Below, in pieces: positions 1 to 11,288 of a stretch of DNA of 64,000 bases. The notes below the pieces were generated by a model. That model was not told the DNA's origin. It searched no databases and saw nothing but the letters and a program-made list of their open reading frames with translations. The stretch is from Dichetophora obliterata (Eukaryota > Arthropoda > Insecta > Diptera > Sciomyzidae). Positions within the stretch are counted from its first letter, which is position 1. Every line of letters begins with the position of its first letter. A program made the position numbers and the translations under genes. Location of the stretch: assembly GCA_963920525.1 (NCBI GenBank), contig OY986437.1:97031175-97095174 (forward strand). Reading direction: 5' to 3'.

Positions 1-149
1 CTAGCTTACAAGCGAACGGCACGAAAATTCAAGTAAAGGAAAGCTTGATGCCTTCGGCAAAAAGCTTGAAAAGCTTAAAATTGAAGGCAAGTATCCAAGT
101 ACAGCAAGTATCCAAAAAATTCAATGAGCTTGTTTAGAGAGAGCTTAAG

Positions 150-880
150 CGTAATAGGACTTTTAAGGATTCTGTGGACTCCGTGGTTGGTAGTTTTAGG
201 GGTAACTTATTTCGAAGATGATGTCAAACTTTAAAATTTAAGATAAGCAACCTAGATTTTTTTTATTTTTGCGAATTCTTGTAATTTTCAAGTTCTGACA
301 ATGGATTTAATTTCGAATGTAATGTCACAGTTTTAAAATTTAAGATGGAGGTTAAGGTTGCCACCTTAATTTTTACCACAGTATTGCCACCTAATAATAT
401 GTATTTTTAAGAGTTTTAAACGTCATTTATCAGTGTTAAGGGGTCGCTGATTTCGAATCTAAAGTCAGAATTTTAAAACTCAAGATAGTGGATAGGGTTG
501 CCACCTTGATTTTTTATGAATTCGGGGCTGGCAAAAAACAAATGGTACGTCAAAAATAGGTCGCTGAATCCGAATTCGTTGTCAGAATTTCCAAATTATA
601 AAATTTTGAAATAATAGGGTTGCCACCTAATATTATGTCTTTTCAAGAGTTTTTTAAACGTCATTTATCAGTGTTAAGGGGTCGCTGATTTCGAATCTAA
701 AGTCAGAATTTTAAAATTTAAGATGATGGATAGGGTTGCCACCTTGATTTTTTCTAGTTTTATGAATTCGGGGCTGGTAAAAAAAGGGTACACCAAAAAT
801 GGGTCGCTGAATCCGAATCCGTTGTCAGAATTTCCAAATTATAAAATTTTTAAATAGGGTTGCCACCTAATATTATGGCA
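150..880. repeat. Diverged tandem repeat, period about 238 bp
   Basis: The block around 431 (starting cagtgttaaggggtcgctga) returns around 669 with the same order of sub-blocks: 'tcgctgatttcgaatctaa', 'tagggttgccacctt', 'gaattcggggctgg' and 'gttgtcagaatttccaa'. A more diverged copy is visible at about 180-360. There is no open reading frame of note, so this is a short satellite-like array. Confidence 0.75.
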
Positions 881-3030
881 ACAACAACAGAAAAAAGTTA
901 CAATAATTCCGCATAATAAATGAAACGAACAACGAAACAAACGATCGTCAGTCGCTTCCGAAGGCAGTGCAGTCGCATAGAGTCGAAATCGGAGTTGAAA
1001 AATAGAAAACTTGACTTTTTCCACCAACTCATGTGGGGTAGAAACAAAATAGAATCAACGTCAGACAAATAATTCGTTTTTCAGAAGCCAGTAGCGCATT
1101 GTAAGAAAAAAAAATCAAGTTCCTGCATATCAACTCAAAGCTTGATATTTTTTCAAGTATCTTGATTTTTAATTGACTTGTTGCAGATCTTTTGTGCAGC
1201 CGAGATTATTTAAAAACGGCCTCTGTACGGCCACTGGATTGGTTAAAAGAATTTTTCACTTAGTACCATGAACCCCACAATCACCACTTTTTAAAAATTT
1301 TCAACGAATTATATATCGTTGGAAAAGTGCTTTTTTTTCATTGAAACTAAGTGGATCAAGTAAAACAGCAAAACTTTTGGCACGAATTTTAAATTCCTAC
1401 TAAGTGCAAAGTACGAATTCAGCTTCTGATAAACATTATTATTTTTGTAAAAACTAGTGAAATTTAGGTTAAAGGTACTTAGCTTAATCCATTAGCTTTT
1501 AACTTTTTTTCATGGCCAAAATCGTTATTGTATATAAATTAATTATATATCGTTGGAAAGGTGCTTTAATCACCTGTCCAGTGGATTTTTTCATTGAAAC
1601 TTAGTAGCACGAACTTAAACTCTACTAGTTTTTAAAATAATTTTAATCTGCACCATAAGTTAAATTCGTACTTTGTAATATTTAGTATGCGTTTGAAATT
1701 CATGCCAAAAGTAAATTCATACTTTGCAGAAAGTATGCCCACCACTGTGTCATTGAAATACGAGTCATTAACGATAATGGCGTCATCGATGAATTTACAC
1801 ACGCATAAAGCGGAAAGCGTCCCCTCCATCATATTATTTTTCGGAAGCATTTATTTTTAATTCCATCCACAACTTATGTTGGTCATGGTTATTTGTTAGA
1901 TAACAATACTGAAAGGTGGTTATGGCAATGTCTGACAATGACATTGAATTAAGAATTTAACCCAAAAAATTTTAAGAACGTCCCTCTGAAGTTAGTGGGA
2001 AAAATAAAAATTATTTAAGTTTTTACCTTACCACTAAGAAAAAAAAAAATATGGAGGATTGCCAAGTAATGTGAGATGCTTAGAAAATTTACTTTGTGAT
2101 TTTAACATTGACGACATTTCCTTTAGAAATCAATTTAATTTTTTTAGTTCAGATTTTTATCCACCTTCTCCTTCTCGTTTATTTCAAAGGAAAGGAGATA
2201 AACAGTATGAAAAAAACAAACAATTTTTAGTTTTCAGATAGAATGCGTAAAATGATGTGTTAAAATATGACTACGAAATTCGGTTAGGTAAAAGAAGGAG
2301 AACACTTTTTGTAGTGCAGTCACGCCGCCGTTGAATGTCATTTGTATGTACTTTCAAATCCGTTTTTCTCGAAACGAAACGTTTCTTGCTGGCGTGCGGC
2401 TACAGAGCTTAACATTTAACCAAATGACTCGAAATTATTATAGTACGTAGATTAAACCAGTCATTTCCGTTAAGCGTACCCAAATAATTTTAGCTGCAAT
2501 AGGTTTTTTAAATAAATAAAAAAATAGTGCCGAATTTTTAATTTTTCACTGTTGTGCTGATATTTGGCAAAAATGCTCGGATCAAAAATATCCTACGCTT
2601 AACTGAGTAAATTAAAAAAGTAAAAAATTTATTTCTGATGACACCTACAACCCCTAGCCGCACGGCCATCAACTCTTCCGCGGCGTACACTGCCCGAAGA
2701 GTGCCATCTATGAGTGGTTTCGATGTAAAATATATTATTAAAAAAAATATTTTAAGAAACATCAATGAAAGTACTTTCATCTGTCAATATTTCAACTTGT
2801 TATCTTTAATACAGCCAGAGAAAAAATCATGAAAAATCGGTCATTATTACAAAATCACAGTAATTATCCCCCTTAACTGATTTTATTATCTTAATATTTT
2901 GTATTGTAATAAAGTAAAGTCAACAAAGTCATTGTTTAGATTTTATATGGAACTCTGACAAGTTTCATTTTTTGTTCCAACGAACAGTGGCGTGGTAATT
3001 TATATAAAGCAAGGAATTTATTAGGTTATA
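881..3030. other. AT-rich stretch without a recognisable gene
   Basis: I find no convincing gene. A segment with 'attatatatcgttggaaa' and 'ttcattgaaact' occurs twice, at about 1305-1372 and 1540-1605, so the region is itself built from old duplicates. A short GC-richer patch at 2640-2710 reads on the minus strand as part of an 80-codon frame (2538-2780), but it matches nothing I know. Confidence 0.4.
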
Positions 3031-3060
3031 TAAAATATATATATATATATATATACATAT

Positions 3061-3368
3061 TAGGGCGGGTCAAATTCTGGCTCAGCGAAATTCGTAAAAT
3101 ACATGTAATTTCAAGACTTTTTCTCCACTACAGCATATACAAATTCTGAAAAAAAGCTGTGCGGACTATCGTAAATAGATTCATACACATACATTCATAC
3201 ATTCATATTTTATAATTGAGAACAAAATCTATTTACGAAAGTCCGCACAGCTTTTTTCAGAATTTGTATATGCTGTAGTGGAGAAAAAGTCTTGAAATTA
3301 CATGTATTTTACGAATTTCGCTGAGCCAGACCTCCAAAAAATTCGTCCATACAAATTGACCCGCCCTA
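3061..3368. mobile_element. Palindromic MITE with TAGGGCGGGTC ends
   Basis: The left end is TAGGGCGGGTCAAATT and the right end, reverse-complemented, is TAGGGCGGGTCAATTT. The arms (about 3085-3175 and 3228-3325) are nearly perfect inverted repeats of roughly 90-100 bp, so a transcript would fold into one long hairpin. It sits in a (TA)n microsatellite, so the target duplication cannot be read. The TIR start resembles the 3393 and 9674 elements. Confidence 0.8.
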
Positions 3369-3392
3369 ATATATATATATATATATATATAT

Positions 3393-3824
3393 TAGGGCGG
3401 ATCGATTTAAAAATTTTCATTGCTCAGTATGCAATAGGGATCAAAATAAGAAACTTTGCCCGAGGAACTATACCTCTTAAACGAATTCTAATGTCTATAA
3501 ACAAAACTAACTAAATCTAACGAATTCTAATAAATGTTTGTATGGGGAACACTTCAGGGCGGTTCCAGGGGGTGTGCCAGTGGCATGGGTGGATCGGCCC
3601 TTCAAAGTTAGAAGGGGTCGGTCATACATTTGGACTCAATTGGGGCACTCTAAATGGGTCAAAGAGGGATTTTTCAAAATTTGAACCTACGGAAAAGTTG
3701 GGGCATTAGAATTCGTTTTAGAGGTATAGTTCCTCAGGCAAAGTTTCTTATTTTAATCCCTAGAGTATGATTTTCATTGAGCAAAGGGCGATTTTTTTGC
3801 CTCCCCTCAAATCGACCCGGCCTA
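3393..3824. mobile_element. Palindromic MITE with TAGGGCGGATCGATTT ends
   Basis: The left end TAGGGCGGATCGATTT matches the reverse complement of the right end (aaatcgacccggccta). The inner arms carry 'aactttgcc..gaggaactatacctctt' against its inverse at 3720-3745. A (TA)n run lies on both sides and separates it from the preceding MITE by only 24 bp. It belongs to the same TIR family as 3061-3368. Confidence 0.8.
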
Positions 3825-3890
3825 ATATATATATATTTATTTATATATATTTACATATATTTATATATATTTATATATATATATATTTTT

Positions 3891-4091
3891 TTAAAAATGG
3901 ATGTATTAATGTGTGTATATTACGTATAGACTCCAAAACCGCTAAACCGATATTTATGAAATTTTCAGGGAAACTGAAGCCACATCTTGAGAATGTTCCA
4001 GTGAGGTTTGGTAATGATAGGACGAGGGGGCGTGGCACCTCCCATACAAGCCAAATTTACGCTATCGACCACAAACCAAAAAAAGGATATG
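3891..4091. repeat. Left part of a repeat split by the Tc1-like insertion
   Basis: The block holds 'tatagactccaaaaccgct' and 'gaaattttcaggg'. The first motif returns diverged at about 5850-5880 ('tatagactccaaaactactg'). The repeat appears to continue on the other side of the Tc1-like element at 5601, so the transposon landed inside an older repeat. Confidence 0.5.
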
Positions 4092-4279
4092 CAGCCGTGC
4101 TCAAAAGACCTAGGCAGCCTTTAAAATCACCTGAAACAAAGAGATTTGTCAATTTTCGACCAAACTAAAAACGCAGAAGATGTTTGTTTTCAATTATTTA
4201 TTGAAGAATATTCATACTTTGTTGGTCCCCCCCCCCCTCATATTTATGACCTTCCTTACTCTACGCACCATACTACAAA

Positions 4280-5386
4280 CTAAGTTTTTGCAGGTTTCTT
4301 CAGCACGTTGTCCCATTCTATTTTCAAAGCATTTTTAAGGCCTTCTTCTGATGTTATGCTGTGTTTCCTTATTGCCTGCTTTAATTGTGACTGGGCGACT
4401 GGGCAGGCCAATCCATGAGCGGCACGTGGTTTTGTTGAAACCAGCGCATAACTGTAGCAGACTTGTGGCAAGGTGCGTTATCTTGTTGGTAAACAACATT
4501 TTCCATGTTGGTAGCGCCAAAAATCAGTGTAAAATATGGTATATGTGCATTGTCGAGCGTATTTATGTACCGTGCGCTATTCATACGACTCTCGCAGACA
4601 ACCATTTCACCTACTCCACTCGCAGTCATGCAACCCCAGACCATTATACTGCCTCCTCCGTGCTTAACAGTAGGTACCGAGCAGTCGGGTTTATATTCTT
4701 CACCTACTCTGCGCCTTACGTACGTACACCAGGTGTTCCAAAATCTGGAAAATCAAAAAAATAAACGTGATTTTAGCTTGTATAATTTTATTGGGAACTG
4801 TGTTCTGGTGTAATGAAAGTAATTTTTTTCATTAGTTAACAACCCTAGTAAACTCACCTGGAAATTTGACTCATCAGACCACACGACATTTTCCCAATCT
4901 TTTTCAGTCCAATTTTGATGCTCCAAGGCCCATTTTAGTCGCACTTCCACGTTCTTATGTGAAAGCCATGGCTTCTTCCTAGCTCGGCGACCATTCAATC
5001 CTGCTGCTGCAAGATGTCGTCTCACCGTCTGAGAGCTTATTTTGTATCCTGAACTGTCTTGCAACTCAGTGACTAGCTGAGAAGATTTTTTTTTCCTATT
5101 TCTTACGGCTAGTTGAGACCAGTTTTCGGCCTGTTTTCGGTTTGTTTTTATGAGTTCCAGTTTCAGCATAGCGTTTTAGAGGATTCTGGATGCCACATTT
5201 GGAGCACTTCATTACTTTTGCAATTGATTTCTGCCAATATCCTGATTCATGTAATATTTGTATTTTTACGCGGTTATCATGCAAAATTGGTTTGCATTTT
5301 CTTAGATTTCCACTAGAATTCATGTCGAAAAATTTCATTTTGATGATATTATTAAATATTTCGTTTTTATATTGACTAAACGACAA
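4280..5386 (-). pseudogene. Tc1-like transposase, broken
   Basis: Three frames together give a Tc1-type transposase. From 5386 down come an N-terminal helix-turn-helix part (..HDNRVKIQILHESGYW..), then the catalytic domain with WSDESNFQ (first Asp, around 4860-4880), then YQQDNAPCHKS (second Asp, about 4450-4470) and MDWPAQSP. The family's PIENLW block with the third catalytic Glu is missing. After SP the frame changes and resumes at IRKHSITSEEGLKNAL, so a deletion removed the catalytic Glu. A 113-bp intron-like insertion (4745-4857) also interrupts it. It cannot encode an active enzyme. Assignment rests on motif order and is secure at family level. Confidence 0.85.
4745..4857 (-). other. Intron-like insertion inside the transposase relic
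   Basis: On the minus strand the segment begins GTGAGTTT and ends in a T-rich tract plus TTTTCCAG. It follows TTTCCAG, so TTCCAG is repeated at both borders. Removing it joins NFQ to the next block, but one base out of frame with the conserved reading (FWNTWCTYVRRR). It could be a spliceable introner-like insert, or a short insertion with a 6-bp duplication. Confidence 0.45.
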
Positions 5387-5602
5387 GTTAACTAATGATA
5401 ACTAAATTTGAAAAAATTTAATAGTTTAACATTTTCGACAATAACAACTCATAAAGTAAGCTATATGGCTTTATAACCGATTTTAAAACTGGTTTTTTTT
5501 TCTCTTTTATTAAGTGTAAATAGAAAAAAATAATGAAGGATTAGTAATTGCTTTGACTCATGTGCATTTATAGGGTGCCTAGTTCTTTTGAGCACGGCTG
5601 TA

Positions 5603-6395
5603 TATCAGACGGTTTCGATCGCAAAAAACTAAGATTTAGTAATTTTGTTCAGATGGTTATTGTCGGTAGCTGTACAAAAAATGGGCCTGGTCGCAATAAA
5701 TATAAACGCCCACTTTTTCGAAATCATAACAATTCCGGAGTTCTACACATTTTTATAGTGGAAATGTTTTCACGCCCACTTCTACCGCCCACAAATCAAT
5801 ATCTATATACATAAAAAGCAAAACGATGTGTGTCTGTGTGTGTGATGCCTATAGACTCCAAAACTACTGAGCCGATTGACCTGAAATTTTGGCAATCGAT
5901 TTTTTTAGGTACGTGATGGTTGAGGAAAAAAGTTGCCACCAGTTGGTAAAAGGGGGGTTTACCGCCCCAAATCAATAACAAATTTTATATTCAGTCGGTT
6001 TGGGTCGTATAAAGCTAAAAATTTGTAAGTTAGTTTGTACGATTACTGTCGACAAGTGTACTAAAAATGGGTTTCCACGCCCCCTTTTGCCCACAAATCA
6101 ATGAAAATGCTATATTTCAATCAGTTTTGACCGTATAAGACTAACATTTGATACTTAAGTTTGTATGGCTACTTTCGGCCACTGTACAAAAAATGGGCGT
6201 TATCGCTATATAGCCACGCTACTGTCAGCAATTGTACTAAAAATTGGTTTCCACGCCCCCCTTTTACCGCCCACAAACCAATGAAAATGTTTTATTTCCA
6301 CGGTTTGGGTCGTATTAGACAAAACTTTTGTAATTCAGTTCGTATGGTTGCTCTCGGCAAGTGCACTAAAAATGGGCCTGTCCCACTTTAGTAAA
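5603..6395. repeat. Diverged tandem array, units about 100-130 bp
   Basis: At least four units share the order 'cggtttgggtcgtat', 'ttgtatggctactktcggc', 'tgtacaaaaaatggg', 'tttccacgccc' and 'gcccacaaatcaatgaaaa', starting near 5608, 5990, 6117 and 6290. Divergence is high. It looks like the body of an old repeat family into which the Tc1-like element inserted. Confidence 0.7.
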
Positions 6396-7226
6396 ACTCA
6401 CTTTTCGGGGGTCTACATTTTAGAACCACAAGAAACGCGTAACTTATCAATATATTTGAAATTATATTAAACCAACAATTAATTGTTGCCATCTTTTCTA
6501 TGGCGTTTCTTACATTATATTATAACACTTTAATTAAAGACCTTTAAACCGATTTCTTTCTTTGCATGACTTTATTCGCAATGGTAATTTTTATAATGCA
6601 CTGTGATACCCTTGATCATTTTTTTTAAAATAACCATAAATCAATAAAGAACCTTAGAATCAGCCAAAAAATGCATGTGAATTGATTTGAAAAAATTGTT
6701 TTATTCCAGAAATCGGTTTTATGATATATTTTAAACTTTTGTTACTTACAAGTTATAGCTAAAACTTGATTTATTTGAAGTGCATACTTCAATGACAATA
6801 CAAGCAATGACTGTAATAAACAAAAAAATTTGTATTTAACATCTAACTTATATTTTAGCTTAAACATTACTTTAGTTACTTAAAAAAAGCTTACAGACTA
6901 AAAACCTAGTTTTGTATTACGAATTAAGTTCACTGATTGTCAGGTTTATTAACTTAAAATAAAAATCCAAGATAACATTTATTTTTTTATTCACTCTAGT
7001 ATTGACAACACAACAAATAGGAAGTGAGAAAAGTGATATCGTAACCGACTCGAAAACGTCGGTTTTGAGTTAATTTAATAGTACAATGCTTTTATTCCTA
7101 TTAAAAGTTAAAAACAGAAAACATAAAAATACAGATAAAAAAAGAAAAAATTCGACTCTACTATAAATAAGGGAAATTTAACGACAAACGTTAATTTCGA
7201 TGTCATTATTTTTGATAAATCTTTAT
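6396..7226. other. AT-rich stretch, nothing recognised
   Basis: No open frame, repeat border or RNA gene was recognised here. Confidence 0.4.
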
Positions 7227-7836
7227 AAGGGTATTCACTTCATTTTTTTAAGTCTTGCTAAGTTGATAAAGTTTGAAGCTGATAATATGAATGGGCCTTC
7301 CAAGGCATTTTTTAACCCAGTGCTAAACTGATATGCAGCCGGGTTATTCGGATAACTAGTATTCAGGTATCCAGTACTTAGTAGTCAAAAATGTATTTTA
7401 GTTGTGAATTAAAGTGCGTTAACACATTGCTCTTCTGAAATTTTAACAAAATTAATATTTTATTTTAATATAAGGCAGTTTTTGGGCTATTAAGCTTTAA
7501 CACAAAAATAATTTGGTACTTTCAAGAACTCACTTTTATAACGATGCATCGCTATATTAATAAGTGTCCGACCTTACAAATGCTTTCTAGGCCTAGTAAA
7601 TAGCCCAAATTACTTTAAATAGAGAATGGAAAATTAACCCTTGTTATCACAATGGGCCTCATTGGCCTAAGTGTGTCTCAACTGAGGCAGCCACATTAAC
7701 CTAACCTAACCTAACCTAACCTAACAAGTGCCTGCTAACAAAACCATTGTGCTTAGCCTTTAAACTTACCAATTAGTTACTAAGTCGTTTCCCAAACAAA
7801 ATTTGGACATGACTTAAAAATTTAATGAATACCCTT
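7227..7836. mobile_element. MITE-like element with AAGGGTATTCA ends
   Basis: The left end AAGGGTATTCACTTCATTTT matches the reverse complement of the right end (GAAGGGTATTCATTAAATTT). The match continues as TTTAAGTC, giving an imperfect TIR of about 28 bp. No clear target duplication. It contains a retrotransposon 3' fragment at 7640-7727. The element at 17765 has related ends. Confidence 0.55.
7640..7727 (+). mobile_element. Solo 3' end of a non-LTR retrotransposon
   Basis: The order 'ttggcctaagtgtgtct', 'gaggcagcc' and then five to six copies of CCTAA copies the layout of the 3' end of the retrotransposon at 55393 (minus strand). That element ends with 'ggtctatgtgagcc...taacctaacctaat'. So this is a severely 5'-truncated insertion, not telomeric DNA. 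Confidence 0.55.
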
Positions 7837-8297
7837 CATATATTTGAGGAGGTGAAAAGCAAATTGGTCTAAGTTACATAGAAAACGTGATATAAAAATT
7901 ATGCAAAAAAAAATTTGTTCGAAACAGTTGCTCAAGATAATCCTTGTTTTATGTTATGATGATTCTCCTAATATTTTGACTCTAGCGATAGCCATCCGTG
8001 AGCTGGAATGGTTTGAAATAACCACTTTTTTTTAACCATATTGGCTTGTGTAATAGTTGTATTTATTAAAGATAATGCTGTTTTTTATGCATTTTTCTAA
8101 AATTTATTTTCACTAAAATTAAAAAAACTTTATTATTTTTAATGCGATCATCCCTTTCGAGATATCGTTGGAAAGGTTTTGAGTGCCCGCATTGATTCCT
8201 TGTCAGAATTGCTTAGGAATATTAATAATAAAATAAATACCTACTGAAAAAATATTGTAAGAAATTAAAAAAAAATAAAATAAAAGTAATGAAGTTA
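7837..8297. other. AT-rich stretch, nothing recognised
   Basis: Nothing coding was seen. The phrase 'gatatcgttggaaagg' at about 8160 echoes the duplicates near 1305 and 1545, which suggests an old shared repeat. Confidence 0.35.
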
Positions 8298-9583
8298 TTG
8301 GGGGTTGGAATTAATTTTAAAGGTTTTTTTCGGTTTTTGAGCATTTATTTAGAAACAACGGTACAATGTATATTATTCAAAGTATTGTCCATCGTTAGCT
8401 ACAACATTTTCTTATCTTTCTGGCAGCATATGGATTCCGCGCCGGAAGAACGATTCGTCTTTTGAGGCAATCCACGAATCGACCCATTTTTTGGTATCCT
8501 CGTAAGAAGTGAAGCGCTGCTCAGCCAAGCCATGCGTCATCGATCTGAATAGGTGGTATTCGGAAGGGGCTATTTCTGGGCTATAAGGCGGGTGGGGTAG
8601 CACATCCCAATTCAGCGCCTCCAACGTTTCCTTGACGGTTCTTGCAACATGTGGCCGTGCGTTGTCATGTTGAAAAACCATTTTGTCGTGTCTTTTGGCA
8701 TATTCCGGCCGTTTAACCTTTAATGCTCGGCTCAATTGCATCAATTGTTGTTGGTAGCGTTCCCCAGTGATGGTTTCGTTAGGTTTTAGCAGCTCATAGT
8801 ACACGACACCCTTCTGATCCCACCAAATACACAGCATAAGCTTGGCGCCATGAATATTCGGCTTGGCCTTCGATGTCGATGCATGGCCGGGTGGTCCCTA
8901 CGATTTTTTTCGCTTAGGATTATCGTAATGGATCCACTTTTCATCGCCAGTGACAATACGATGCAAAAAACTCTTCCTTTTATGCCGTTGAAGCAGTTGT
9001 TCGCACATGCAAAATCGCCGTTCAACGTCTCTCGGCTTCAACTGGTACGGCACCCAATTTCCTTGCTTTTGAATCATTCCCATGGCCTTCAAGCGTTTGC
9101 CGACCGTTGATAAGTCGACTCCCAATGATTCTGACAATTCTTGAAGGGTTTGACACGGGTCTTCATCGAGCAAAGCCTCCAATTCCTCATCTTCAAATTT
9201 TTTTGGCTGGCCCGGACGCTCTTTGTCTTCCGTATCAAAATCACCACTTTTAAACCGACGGAACCAGTACTCACAAGTAGAAATCGATGGAGCATAGTCC
9301 CCGTAAGCCTCAGTAAGCGTGCGTTGTGCTTCAACCGCTTTTTTCTTCAAATGGAAGCACAAAAGTAAACCTTCCCGCAAATTGCGTTTTGTTGGAACGA
9401 AAGTCGACATGTTCACAGAGAAAAAAATATATGTTGTTTACACTTCAGTGGAATGACACATACTGAAAAATGAAGCTTAAACAATGTGCTTTGAAATGAA
9501 TATAGTCACAGGTGTGCCCGATGCGATCTATTGATAGTTAAGCCATCTCTTAGAAAACCTTTAAAACTAATTCCAACCCCCAA
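8298..9583 (-). mobile_element. Full-length mariner transposon, 1,286 bp
   Basis: TIRs of about 30 bp: left TTGGGGGTTGGAATTAATTT, right inverse TTGGGGGTTGGAATTAGTTT. TA lies exactly at both borders (8296-8297 and 9584-9585). Length, TA target and a single transposase gene on the minus strand are canonical for mariner. TIR arms differ at one base in the first 30, so the insertion is not very old. Confidence 0.95.
8373..9416 (-). pseudogene. Mariner transposase with two premature stops
   Basis: One frame of 348 codons runs from ATG at 9416 to the natural stop at 8373-8375 (..DGQYFE), the normal mariner length. It has the N-terminal helix-turn-helix domain, VTGDEKWIHYDNPKRKKS (first Asp), HDNARPHVA (second Asp), and YSPEIAPSEYHLF. 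In the last motif the third catalytic Asp is Glu (codon 8559-8561), 34 residues after the second. Two in-frame stops, TAG at 8898-8900 and TAA at 8412-8414, sit exactly where the family has Trp (KKSWGPPGH and LPERWEK). No frameshift was found. So the copy is dead by point mutation only, which suggests fairly recent loss. Confidence 0.93.
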
Positions 9584-10179
9584 TATTTGAATTTTTAAAG
9601 TTTATTTCGTATGGAAATAAAATAAAAAAATATCAAAAATAAAAGATATCAAAAATGATATATGTATGTATAATAGGGTGGGCCGATTTCATGAAATTAT
9701 ATTTGTACCAATTTTCCCTATTAGAGGACAAAAAAAAAGGATTCTAAGGTATTTTTTTTTCTATGTGAAATAAAATATAGTTACCCCCTCATTTTGACTT
9801 TTTTGTAGTTTTGGAACATTATTGTACTGGAGTATTTCGATGGAAGAAGACATTTTTTTATGCATATAATTGTTTTTTATAGTTCGTTGTCAAAAATATT
9901 CGATATGTATTTTTTTATTTCATCATAAAACAAGGAGTTTTTGATTTTTTTTTTTTATTTTATGTTTGTAAAAAAAGATATTTTTTCAATCGCTTATACT
10001 GCAATAACTAACGAAGATAGAAAAATTTGTCCAAAGAAGAAATGTACACCTTTTTCTAATCTTTGCTTATTTCATTGCTCCGCAAGTATAAAGAGGGGAA
10101 AACCCTTTAGAAATTTCGAATATTAAAATTTTTTTTTTGTGATATTTCGAAAATATAATATATTGAAAGCATAGCTGTT

Positions 10180-10600
10180 AAATAATGATAACTAGTCGTA
10201 ATCATTAGTAATCCGATTATTTTTTTAAGAAGGTGAAATAATTGATTAATTACTATTCTTTTCTCGTAATTATTATTTTACGATTACAAATAATCCAAAA
10301 ATAATAATGATTACGAAAATAATCAAAAAGAATCAAAAGTAAGCAAGAAAAAATAATCGGACTACTTTTAGAAATAATTTTTGATTCTTTTTGATTATTT
10401 AAATAATTTTTAAAAGTAGTCGGATTATTTTTTTTTTTATTACTTTTGATTCTTTTTGACTATTTTCGTAATTGCAAGTAACCGTAATTATTTTTTGATT
10501 ATTTGTAATCGTAATCAATTACTAATCATAAAATTTTTCTTGAAAGATTCTATAATGATTACAATTCTTTTTAAAAGATTATATAATTGATAACTAAACG
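10180..10600. repeat. AT-rich foldback
   Basis: Two arms (about 10260-10385 and 10400-10530) are inverted copies. 'gaatcaaaagtaa' and 'aataatcggactacttttag' on the left answer 'aaaagtagtcggattatt' and 'ttacttttgattc' on the right. The whole block is rich in GATTA/TAATC words and lies inside the 9674-12317 element. Confidence 0.7.
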
Positions 10601-10935
10601 CAATCGCAATCGCAATTTAACATACTGGCCAGAGAAAAAATTAAAATATTAAATATTAGAGGAGTTATCGCACATAGAAGTAAGTGACTAAAACGAATCG
10701 TTTTATCATATTGAAACTTTAAATGCGATAACATATCTCGAAACTGTATTTTCAAACACTGCACTTAAAAAGTTATATATATATATCGATTTTGCTGAAA
10801 TTTTGTGTGGCTTTTCAGAATATCACTATCGATAGGATAAATCTAAATTTTTAAATATTTTGTATAAATAAACTACTTTTTGAGGATAAAAAATGTCGAA
10901 CAAATAGTACAAAATATGAATTAAAGGAGGTTGTT

Positions 10936-11288
10936 CACACTTGCCTCAAATGAGGCGACTTACTTGCCTCATGTTGGCATAAGTTAGCTATCAGGTGTTC
11001 ACACACAAACTATTTCCTCAACTATTGGCAACTATTGCTCAAGTTTTCAAAATTTAAAGAATATTCATTTGCGAACAACAATGATTAAACAAAATTAATT
11101 CGTGCCAGAACAAACTAAAAAGAGCAAAAATTTCAACACAACAAACTTCACTCTGACGTACGTCAAAAAGAGTCGCAACATTTTTAAAATTCTTGTCTCA
11201 CGTAACATGTCACCTTCCCGCTTTTCCCTTTGCCTGTAGACGTCAAAATAAGGCAAGTGAGTCGCCACATTTGAGGCAAGTCTATACT
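10936..11288. mobile_element. MITE with ACTTGCCTCAAATG ends
   Basis: The left end 'cacttgcctcaaatgaggcg' is answered by 'cgccacatttgaggcaagt' at 11262-11281. The TIR continues as CGACTYACTTGCC. No clear target duplication. The pattern resembles the 52586-52958 MITE (ACACT-GCCTCA..GACTCACTT). Confidence 0.65.

Larger units (their letters stand above)
4092..5600 (-). mobile_element. Tc1-like DNA transposon, degenerate, about 1.5 kb
   Basis: Terminal inverted repeats of about 26 bp: CAGCCGTGCTCAAAAG at the left and its inverse cttttgagcacggctg at the right, followed by TA (5601-5602). A minus-strand transposase relic fills the inside. Length and CAG..CTG ends at a TA site fit the Tc1 branch of the Tc1/mariner superfamily. 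Confidence 0.85.

Noticed and set aside
3767..4168. 133-codon plus-strand frame
   Set aside because: Runs through a (TA)n microsatellite and the end of a MITE; composition is simple-repeat translation.
4351..4813. Plus-strand frames of 137 and 102 codons
   Set aside because: They lie antisense to the Tc1-like transposase relic, and have no motif of their own.
7696..7725. (CCTAA)n tract as interstitial telomeric repeat
   Set aside because: Only five to six units, and directly behind a sequence that copies the 3' end of the retrotransposon at 55393; two other retrotransposon ends in the window carry the same tail.
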